From Nematostella vectensis (taxonomy: Eukaryota > Cnidaria > Anthozoa > Actiniaria > Edwardsiidae), in contig NC_064039.1 of NCBI RefSeq assembly GCF_932526225.1, positions 12,296,139 through 12,356,138 on the forward strand: a stretch of 60,000 bases of DNA, in the 5' to 3' direction. The translations under genes and the position numbers were made by a program. This document shows, piece by piece, positions 14,201 through 26,200 of this stretch (the stretch's first letter is position 1; each line of letters begins with the position of its first letter). Under the pieces are notes generated by a model, which was given only the letters and a program-made list of their open reading frames with translations, ran no database searches and was not told the DNA's origin.

Positions 14201-17200
14201 ATTAGCCGATGCCACGATCTGCAAGAAAAGAAATTCCCGAATGAGACAGACTCGGTGTACTGTATATACCTGTTTTCACAACTTTAACTGTTTCTTATAC
14301 CTCAGGGAAATTATGCTCTTCAATCAGTGTTAAACAGTTATCAAGCAGCAGTCGAACGGTGCCTTGTTCCCTGAAAATACATCTCAGAAATAAATTTAAT
14401 GAATAAAACTTAAATTATAACGATTCCTGAATTCCACGTCCATGTTAGTTCATGTTCTCTCATCACTTTTCTTAATTATTACAGTTACACAATTCTTCTT
14501 CTTCTTCAACTTCTTTTTTAAATGATAGAAAAACTTAATCCTTCGATAATGAATGTGTGAACACACATTACCGTGAATTTAGCCTTCTTTGCTTCATCAT
14601 ATTCTTCGCCACTCTGCAAAAAAAAAACATGACCTCAGAAAATAAAAATAAAAACAAAAAACGCACATCTTACTAAAACTAAAGGACATGGGAATGCTGG
14701 TAATATAATTCCAATTTAATATTGCCTCTTTGATTAATTAACAAGTAAGTGATAAACGTCTTGATCAATGTCAAGTTCAAAAAAAGCATAATCAAAGGTT
14801 CCTGATCTATTTGCTAACGATAACAGCAATCAACATGGGGTAGTAGGACTGCTACCGTGTCATATGGTTATAGTTTTCATATTTTTTTTTCATATAAGAG
14901 TTTGTTCGAGAAATTACGGTAAGTAAAGAAAATAACAGTTATAGGGGCCATTTCAGAATTTCGCTTACCTGAAGAACAGCATACCCACAGGAACAGTGAA
15001 CAGATTCTGGTAGTTATTCCCATCCCGCTAGGATTTAGAAGGACAAGACTACTAGGTCATCGATAGTCATAGAGACAGTCGAGTCCACACGATCACTCTA
15101 CTATCACGTCACGAAAACCTAACGTCATAGCAAATCCAGGGCAAAGATAAAGTTGTGTACACACGATCACTCTACGATCACGTCACGAAAACCTAACGTC
15201 ATAGCTAATCCAGGGCAAAGATAAAGTCGAGTCCACACGATCACTCTACGATCACGTCACGAAAACCTAACGTCATAGCTAATCCAGGGCAAAGATAAAG
15301 TCGTGTACACACGATCATGTAATGCAAAGTTTACGACACGTTCACAGTTGTATCATTCCGACACATTCACGGGTATTCATAGCATTAAAAAAAGAAAAAA
15401 AGTCGACCACGTAAACCTCACATACCTCTTCACAGATTGAAGTGAGATCGTAGAGCTTCACAACTTCGCTATCGTTACCTGTAACATTGACAAAATTAAT
15501 AAACATTCGGAAGGAAACAACTGCGACTGAAGATGCTTTCGCGCTTGTAAACATTGGGAAGTAATACAGCGGAAAGGAGGCGAAGGAACGAAACGATCCC
15601 TCTTTCTTCATTCCTTATCTCTAATTATGTACTCATGTAATCATGTACTACATGATATAACCATTGTCTAGAACAATGTCAACAAATTTTTATCACAAAA
15701 TATATTTTAGCAGTTTCCTATAAAGTTCCCTTTAGGGGATACAAAAGCATACTCCAAATTAATTGAAGAGTAGTTTTAGTAGTAGTTACCCTTTTCCTAT
15801 AAAGTTCCCTTTAGGGGATACAAAAGCATACTCCAAATTAATTGAAGAGTAGTTTTAGTAGTAGTTACCCTTTTCCTATAAAGTTCCCTTTAGGGGATAC
15901 AAAAGCATACTCCAAATTAATTGAAGAGTAGTTTTAGTAGTAGTTACATTTCAAACAGATAGAAGATCTATTTTGTATTTGATATTGGCGCCACCACAGA
16001 ATTGTCCAAGGTGTACAGTCAGCAGGTGTGTCCTTTAAATCCAAGAATTATCATAACTTGAAAATAATACTCAGCTTATTAATGAAAATCCTGACATTTG
16101 TAGAGCCATGAGGTGTGCAACCCGAGAATTGTTATAACATGGAAAGAATACTTGGCTTATCAATAGAAATAACCTTCATGAAAACAAGAGGTTACCCCTT
16201 CAACCTGAAAATAATTACAACATGGAAGGAAAACCAGCTTGTCATTAGAAATCCTGACCTTTGTAGAGCCAGTAGGTGTGGCCCTCCTGCGTGCAGTTTG
16301 ACTTCATAAAAGACAAGAGGTTCTTTGCTATGTCCTTGACGACCTATTGGCGAGACAACAACAAGTATAAAAATAAATTCAAATTCCGTCAGACAAGGTA
16401 TCACTGGCTCGAAGATATGAAGATTCACTGGAGCAACATATCTCAATGTTCTTATGTGAGAGGATACAAAAAGTGCAGCATCAAGTGATATTGGTACTAA
16501 ACGGCTACTTCTAAAAAATGCAAAGCTAAATCTTAATTTAGTTTGATTTTAGCTTAATTTCAAAGCCCACCTGAGGCGAGAAGGTGCTATCCTTGAGATT
16601 GGGCAGTTCTTCTGTCTTGTATAGCTCATAATACTGAAGGCACAATAATTCAGTTCATTGAAATTGGAACAATATTTATGACAGTTTTCACTGTTAAAAA
16701 AACAACGTTACATACACATGTGTGCGTTAAAAAAATACTACTAAACTAAGAATTTTTACAATTATATTGAATTAAGCGTAATTTATACAAGCATAGACAT
16801 TGAGAAAATAGTTCATATTCTTCGTTCGATCAAAGGTGAAGACAAAAATGAAAGAAACTTTGAGGGTAAGATCAATGTGCATCTATCGTGGCTCAGACGG
16901 CTACTCCACATAGCTGTCTTATTTAAGCTTACCAACCCGTAATCATGGGACATTAAAGAACCACTGCAAAAAGGCGATGTCCATCTTTAGTACAAGCACT
17001 TGTCGCAAAACCAAATTGACTAAATCTACTTCTTTTTGAGTCAACTGGGTGCAGGCAACGGAGCGTTTCATTAGCAGTTGGGTTAAGATCCAATGTAATG
17101 TAAACCATGTGAACCATGTAAACCATGTGTACCATGTACTTTTTCAGTGTGGCGTGACTTTTTAAGTGGTGGCACGCTCTTCAGCTTTTAGTGACAAAAT

Positions 17201-20200
17201 AACAACAACTAAAAGCAACTTAATCTGCTCTTAAGAAGATTCGGACAGAACTGTCTTGTTTTAATTCGAAAGAATTACTGCAGTCATTTCTGTGTTGATT
17301 TAGGTGTAGTAATCTTGGTGTTTGGCACACATATTCACATGAAAATTTAATGAAAATGGATTATTCTGGATAAAGTCGGCTCCAATTGCCCTTTTCTTTC
17401 GTACTTTATACAGTGGTATGGTACCTGAACTATCCCATCCACATGGTAACACATGGCGACCTCGGGCACATTACACATGAGGTTATCCAACCAGTAGTCC
17501 AGCCCAGTCAGCACATTTATTGGTTTGTCACAGTCCCTGCAAAAAAAACGAGAAAAATCATGTTATCAATCATAGTATTAGGGGATGTTGGCTCATCCTA
17601 TTTCTAGCGTTAAGGAGCATAAATCATGATATGAGGGGATGTTAGCTCACCCTATTTTTAGCGATAAGGAGCATAAATCATAACATGAGGGGATCTTGGC
17701 TCACCCTATTTCTAGTGATAAGGAGCAGATATCATGATATGAGGGGATGTTGGCTCAACCCATTTCTAGTGTAAGGAGCATAAATCATGATATGAGGGGA
17801 TGTTGGCTCACCCTATTTCTAGCGTCAAGGAGCAGATATCATGATATGAGGGGATGTTGGCTCATCCTATTTCTAGTGATAAGGAGCATAAATCATGATA
17901 TGAGGGGATCTTGGCTCACCCTATTTCTAGTGATAAGGAGGAGAAATCATGATATGAGGGGATCTTGGCTCACCCTATTTCTAACGATGAGGATCAGAGA
18001 TCATGATATGAGGGAATGTTGGCTCATCCTATTTCTAGCGATAAGGAGCATAAATCATGATATGAGAGGATGTTGGCTCACCCTATTCTAGCGATAAGGA
18101 GCATAAATCATGATATGAGGGGATCTTGGCTCACCCTATTTCTAACGATGAGGAGCAGATATCATGATATGAGGGGATGTTGGCTCATCCTATTTCTAGC
18201 GATAAGGAGCATAAATCATGATATGAGGGGATCTTGGCTCACCCTATTTCTAGCGATGAGGATCAGAGATCATGATATGAGGGAATGTTGGCTCACCCTA
18301 TTTCTAGCAAGGATCAGAAATCATGATATGAGGGGATGTTGGCTCACCCTATTTCTTGTGATAAGGGGCATAAATCATGATATGAGGGGGAGTTAGCTCA
18401 CCCTATTTTTAGCGATAAGGAGCATAAATCATGATATGAGGGGATGTTGGTTCATCCTATTTCTAGCAAGAATCAGAAATCATGATATGAGGGGATGTTG
18501 GCTCACCCTATTTCTAGCGATGAGGAGCAGATATCATGATACGAGGGGATGTTGGCTCAACCCATTTCTAGTGATAAGGAGCATACAGTATAACATGATA
18601 TGAGGGGATGTTGGCTCACCCTATTTCTAGTGATAAGGAGGAGAAATCATGATATGAGGGGATCTTGGCTCACCCTATTTCTAGTGATAAGGAGCATAAA
18701 TCATGATATGAGGGGATCTTGGCTCACCCTATTTCTAGTGATAAGGAGCATAAATCATGATATGAGGGGATGTTGGCTCATCCTATTTCTAGCAAGGATC
18801 AGAAATCATGATATGAGGGGATCTTGGCTCACCCTATTTCTAGTGATAAGGAGGAGAAATCATGATATGAGGGGATCTTGGCTCACCCTATTTCTAGCGA
18901 TGAGGAGCATAAATCATGATATGAGGGGATGTTGGTTCATCCTATTTCTAGCAAGGATCAGAAATCATGATATGAGGGGATCTTGGCTCACCCTATTTCT
19001 AGTGATAAGGAGGAGAAATCATGATATGAGGGGATCTTGGCTCACCCTATTTCTAGCAAGGAGCATAAATCATGATATGAGGGGATGTTGGCTCACCCTA
19101 TTTCTAGCGATAAGGAGCATATATCATGATATGAGGGAATGTTGGCTCACCCTATTTCTAGCAAGGATCAGAAATCATGATATGAGGGGATGTTGGCTCA
19201 CCCTATTTCTAGCGATAAGGAGGAGAAATCATGATATGAGGGGATCTTGGCTCACCCTATTTCTAGCGATAAGGAGCATATATCATGATATGAGGGGATG
19301 TTGGCTCACCCTATTTCTAGCAAGGATCAGAAATCATGATATGAGGGGATGTTGGCTCACCCTATTTCTTGTGATAAGGAGCATAAATCATGATATGAGG
19401 GGATGTTAGCTCACCCTATTTCTAGTGATAAGGATCATATATCATGATATGAGGGGATCTTGGCTCACCCTATTTCTAGCGATGAGGATCAGAGATCATG
19501 ATATGAGGGAATGTTGGCTCACCCTATTTCTAGCAAGGATCAGAAATCATGATATGAGGGGATGTTGGCTCACCCTATTTCTAGCAAGGATCAGAAATCA
19601 TGATATGAGGGGATGTTGGCTCAACCCATTTCTAGTGATAAGGAGCATAAATCATGATATGAGGGGATGTTGGCTCATCCTATTTCTAGCAAGAATCAGA
19701 AATCATGATATGAGTGGATGTTGGCTCACCCTATTTCTAGCGATGAGGAGCAGATATCATGATATGAGGGGATGTTGGCTCATCCTATTTCTAGCAAGAA
19801 TCAGAAATCATGATATGAGTGGATGTTGGCTCACCCTATTTCTAGTGATAAGGAGCATAAATCATGATATGAGGGGATGTTGGCTCACCCTATTTCTAGT
19901 GATAAGGAGGACAAATCATGATATGAGGGGATCTTGGCTCACCCTATTTCTAGAGGCGAGGAGCAGATATCATGATATGAGGGGATCTTGGCTCACCCTA
20001 TTTCTAACGATGAGGAGCAGATATCATGATATGAGGGGATCTTGGCTCACCCTTTTTCTAGCGATAAGGAGCAGATATCATGATATGAGGGGATGTTGGC
20101 TCACCCTATTTCTAGCGATAAGGAGCATATATCATGATATGAGGGGATCTTGGCTCAACCCATTTCTAGCGGCGAGGAGCAGATATCATGATATGAGGGG

Positions 20201-23200
20201 ATGTTGGCTCACCCTATTTCTAGTGATAAGGAGGAGAAATCATGATATGAGGGGATGTTGGCTCACCCTATTTCTAGCGATGAGGATCATATATCATGAT
20301 ATGAGGGGATCTTGGCTCAACCCATTTCTAGCGGCGAGGAGCAGATATCATGATATGAGGGGATGTTGGCTCACCCTATTTCTAGTGATAAGGAGGAGAA
20401 ATCATGATATGAGGGGATCTTGGCTCAACCCATTTCTAGCGGCGAGGAGCAGATATCATGATATGAGGGGATGTTAGCTCATCCTATTTCTAGTGATAAG
20501 GAGCATATATCATGATATGAGGGGATGTTGGCTCACCCTATTTCTAGTGATAAGGAGGAGAAATCATGATATGAGGGGATCTTGGCTCACCCTATTTCTA
20601 GCGATGAGGATCATATATCATGATATGAGGGGATCTTGGCTCAACCCATTTCTAGCGGCGAGGAGCAGATATCATGATATGAGGGGATGTTGGCTCACCC
20701 TATTTCTAGTGATAAGGAGGAGAAATCATGATATGAGGGGATGTTGGCTCACCCTATTTCTAGTGATAAGGAGGAGAAATCATGATATGAGGGGATCTTG
20801 GCTCACCCTATTTCTAGCGATGAGGATCATATATCATGATATGAGGGGATCTCGGCTCAACCCATTTCTAGCGGCGAGGAGCAGATATCATGATATGAGG
20901 GGATGTTAGCTCATCCTATTTCTAGTGATAAGGAGCATATATCATGATGAGGGGATGTTGGCTCAACCCATTTCTAGCGATGAGGGTCAGAGATCATGAT
21001 ATGAGGGAATGTTGGCTCACCCTATTTCTAGCACGGATCAGAAATCATGATATGAGGGGATGTTGGCTCACCCTATTTCTTGTGATAAGGAGCATAAATC
21101 ATGATATGAGGGGATGTTAGCTCACCCTTTTTTTAGCGATAAGGAGCAGATATCATGATATGTGGGAATGTTGGCTCACCCTATTTCTAGCAAGGATCAG
21201 AAATCATGATATGAGGGGATCTTGGCTCACCCTATTTTTAGCGATAAGGAGCATAAATCATGATATGAGGGGATGTTAGCTCACCCTTTTTTTAGCGATA
21301 AGGAGCAGATATCATGTAATGAGGGGATGTTGGCTCATCCTATTTCTAGCGATAAGGAGCATAAATATTAAATACATACTTTATTCCGCTTGCACTAACC
21401 TGAGCCTTAGACTCACAGCAGGGTATTTGCCTCCTCCAAAGATAGGTAGATTTGAACCAACTAGCATATGAATGTCCTCAAAACGCCACAGAATATTTCT
21501 CTGAAATGGAGACCTTTGCTTGGGCTAGGAAAGGCAAGTAAATAAATAAAACACCACTTGCATAAAAAGCTGTTTGCTAAATAGCTGGATCACTAGTGGC
21601 TTAATTAGGAAATTATTGCGAGAGCAGACTTAAAGATGTTAAACAGAACCTGTCCATCGAAAGAAGAATAACCAACATGATTATGAAAATCATTGGAGTT
21701 TTATTTTACAGTATTTCTAGCCTGTGTAGCGGCTCAAGGGAGAGGGAGGGGGCGAGAGAAGAAAAAGCAAGTGACGCAGGCTACAGTACTTCTGATTTAG
21801 ATGACATCAATTATTATTTTAAGTTGTGAGAATTTTTCTAAAAAAATCATAAAATTGTATTGAAAATAAAAACTTGAAGGTAAGGTGAAGTTATTTTCTT
21901 TTCATGGAATTAAATACAGAAATGTCCAAGATAAATTTCTTTTCTGAAAATATTATTTTAAAAGTGTTTTAAAAATCATGCAGTAAAATTGCAATAAATA
22001 AATGATGGTGTGCAAAGTACACACAAAGCATGTCATGACTGCAGTATTACCTCTGGAAGAGCGTCTTCTTCCTCTGGCTCTGTCACCACAACTGGCCCCC
22101 CTGGATCACTGATGTTTGGCTTGACATCAGGAGGGGTGGCTGGCTGCTCATAAGGTGGTCTTCTAGAAGGGTCTTCACTACTTTGCTGGATACTGGAAGT
22201 TAAACATGATTCATGATTCCATTCATTTTATTGTAATCATCATTAATCCAAAAGAATACCTGTGCTCTTTGCTCCATCTTATTGAATCCTGTTGGATTGA
22301 CTTATACAACAAGCTTCCTACATATAATGCCAGAATTAAGAAAAATTGGATCCTTGGGAGGTGTCTCGATTACATACAGTAATAGAGGGTATCTTAAACA
22401 GGGCTTCTGGAATTACGCGGAAAAAAACTCAAAATTATGTGGGATTCTTTGCTAAATTACGTGGAAAATCAATCATTACACACTAAATTACGTGGGATTT
22501 TACATTTTCTCTAAAAATCAAAATTTTGCGGGATTCTTTACTGAATTACGCGCTAAATTACACGGAATATCAACTGTTACGCCCAAACTACATTTTGTAC
22601 CGAAGGAAAGCACGAAATAACTTGAAAAAGGTTTATTTTTTGCGCAAAAATGTCTTAGGCGAGTTTTCATTGGCTCCTAGCCACCAGCCAATTAAAAAAG
22701 GTATTTTATTATTAGTCCTAGGCCTTCGCGGTTAAGCAAAGAACGCCTAGTCATTTTATTTGTTTTCGAAATTCAGTTCGAAATATTGCACTCTTACGAA
22801 GAATATCTGTCTTTTTTTACAAGAAATAGAGGTAAGGTAAGGTAAGAGGTAATAGCGGAAATTTGTGGATTACACGGAGAAAGCCAAATTACACGCCCAG
22901 GGAGGAACCATTTACATGAAAATTGTCTTAAACATCAATTAGAAAACAAATCACCTAACATCACAGTAAGGAAAGTGCTGCTTTTGAATTTAGAAATTAA
23001 AATTAAGAATAAAATGAATAAAAAAAACTTTGCTAACCTGTAATGGAGAAACTTTGAGAGAATATCCCTTTCTCTTGCTTGATTTCTGTTTTTCTTTTTC
23101 CTGAAGTCAGCACCCTGTAGTAATATGAAAAACACTGTGTTGACCACTGTTCATGAAGTGTCAAGGGGTCATGAAAGATAAAGAGGAAAAAAATAATTGT

Positions 23201-26200
23201 CTATTCAAAGTTCACCAGGCTGAGTTTGATGAAAAGGGGAGTGGTAATCTTAACTTCTAAACCAAGGAGCTCAGTTAAAAGTCAATTGAAAAATCCGTAT
23301 TTATCTACTCATAGTTTATTTAAATTATTTATTGAACAATTAGAAAATGGAAATCATAATTTCCCTAAACTGCTATTGATCTGTTTCTTGCATATTGTAC
23401 ACTTTTATATATTCACTTGTATGCTTAAACTGCACTTTCTCAATACCTTTGGTATCCCACTTTGCTCACAATAGAAATCCAGCAGCCATTTGTAGTTGCT
23501 AAAACCTCCACTCTGGTAAAAAATACAATTGGCCATTCATTATGATGAGGTAATGTCATACATAAACGTGTACAGCCCTCCCTTACAAAAACACACAAAA
23601 ATATTGGAATAGGTAGCATTCCTAGATCCTACAAGCAGTGGCTTGGTCAACAATGACTGACGGTCAGTAAAAGGAAGTTACTTTATGTTGTATGGGGTCA
23701 ATAATGCACCCTCCTCTGTCATTCAATTTGAAGACTATTATGAAAACGATAAGGCACCTTGCACTAAGAAATAAGACTTTTTGGGTGACAAACTTATGCA
23801 TGCTCCAGCTTTTTGCAGCAAAAAAATAAAAACAACAAAAAACAAAGCATGTTCAGTGCTTACAATTCAGCCAGAAAGTTTCTGAAATGGCTGACTTACA
23901 TTATTTTAAAGATTTTATTATTATTCACTCTCTGACGTCACGTTGCAATGTTAGCTACAATCCTCAACAAAAGTAAGTGGGACACTTCCCATACGAACAA
24001 CCGCCAACTCTCTCCCCCGATTAATATTGGTTAGAGGCGATTTTTTAGCTCAAAACACAAGCAGTAGCAAGGTGATCATTTGCCCTCCAACATTGAGGAA
24101 GGGGGAGGGAAAGTGTCCCATTAATTTTGTAACAGATTGTAGGTTATGATGTTGCAATGTTAGCTAAGTATCAACTGCCAGCTGGAAAAGAGGTTGGCTT
24201 AATTTCGTATCCATGACTAAAGTTTTGTAGGGACAAGACTGTGTAGTGACATGCTGTGTCAATGGTACAGAATGAATTGCAACATTGCCACACCTTTTTG
24301 TACAAGTAAAAGTATACCGTTTACACCCCATTTCATTTCTTTCGTGGGTAACAAGCACAAACAATTCATTACTTCCATACAGTAATATTTTATAAGAATA
24401 ATATATAAGGCAAATACCTGTGATGCATAAGAAAGTAAGCCTGGTAAATCCAGATCATCAAGGAGCAAGGTCCTGCCAATCCTGTGGACAGCTATGCTAA
24501 TCTCTCCCTTACTAAAAGATTAAGGGATAAAACCTATTGTAAGCTGTAGCAATTGGAGCAGGTTAACACAACTAAATAAAGTGTCAGTTAGAACGCTGCA
24601 TGAACCCAAGCCTCTATCAACATTGGCAAGCCTCTATCAACACTGGCAAGCCCCTATCAACACTGACAAGCCCCTATCAACACTAACAAGCCCCTATTAA
24701 TGCTACAAGCCTCTCAACAATGATATAGCCCCTATTAATACTACAAGCCTCTCAACACTGACAAGACTCTATCAACACTGACAAGCCTCTATCAACACAG
24801 ACAAGCCTCTCAACATTGCAAGCCTCTCAACACTGACAAGCCTATCAACACTGACAAGACTCTCAACATTACAAGCCTCTCAACAATGACATAGCCCCTA
24901 TTAATACTACAAGCCTCTCAACACTGACAAGCCTCTATTAACACTGACAAGCCTCTCAACACTGACAAGCCTCTATTAACACTGACAAGCCTCTCAACAC
25001 TGACAAGCCTCTATTAACACTGACAAGCCTCTATCAACACTGACAAGCCTCTATCAACACTGACAAGCCTCTATCAGCACTGACAAGCCTCTATCAACAC
25101 TGACAAGCCTCTATCAACACTGACAAGCCTCTATTAACACTGACAAGCCTTTCAACACTGACAAGCCTCTATTAACACTGACAAGCCTCTATCAACACTG
25201 ACAAGCCTCTATCAACACTGACAAGCCTCTATCAGCACTGACAAGCCTCTATCAACACTGACAAGCCTCTATTAACACTGACAAGCCCCTATCAACACTG
25301 ACAAGCCTCTATCAACACTGACAAGCCTCTATCAACACTCGCAGGCCTCTATCAACAATCTTACCTATGTGGCATTTTCAATAACTTCTTGATGTTCTGT
25401 AGGGAAAAAAGTACCGAGTTCTACTTGTAACCACAAAGAGGTCTGAGGGGTTTGAAAGAGCAGCTCAATTTTAGAAGTTAAGGGTGGAATTATATGTTTG
25501 AACATGACTTACACTTAATATTATTTAATGCAAATCCTTTAAATGGTTGAAAGGTTTGTAAACTCAAACCTTCAGCTTTCTAGTGATAGTCCCCCTTTTA
25601 AAAACAAGGATGATTAAAATATGAGCAAGAATAACTCAAAGGTCATTTCATACCTCAGCATCTGAAATCACATCTACATCACCAATAGTATCCAGAAAGG
25701 TGTGAGCAATCTCAAAACTAGAATAAGAAAATATTAGCACAAATTCATTGCGAAAATCAATAGAATTCTATAAGCACAAGGTTATATACCTTGAAAAATC
25801 AACAGGTCTACGACTCTGTGGTAAAACATCTGAAAACCGGCCATCTCTAAGCCAATTTGCTGGAGCAATGTTGAGGTTAGTGTCCTAAAAAATAGAAAAT
25901 ACAGCAGGGTGTATTTGTCAATTGTAATTAGCACACCCATAGCCAGGTTTTTTTTGTGAGGTTTGAAAGAAACACCCTTCTCTAGTGGAAGCTTAAAGGG
26001 AACGCTAAAAATTTAGGGTGTAATGCAATTGGGTAGCAACTCTGTGTCCATAGCCTTATGTAAGGTGAAAATTTCAACTGCCCAAACCATAAGAAATACC
26101 AATACACCCTTTTGGCACTGAAAAGTCACATTCGTTTGCGGGGTCAAATTCCAAAAAATCGCCAAAGTTCGGACAAGTGAAGAAGCGTGTGCTTCGTACG

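Noticed and set aside
17747-20909. Several long plus-strand open frames with an 18-residue period
   Set aside because: Treated as array by-products: no unique sequence and no splice partners. Kept only as a finding because of the frame-preserving indels.
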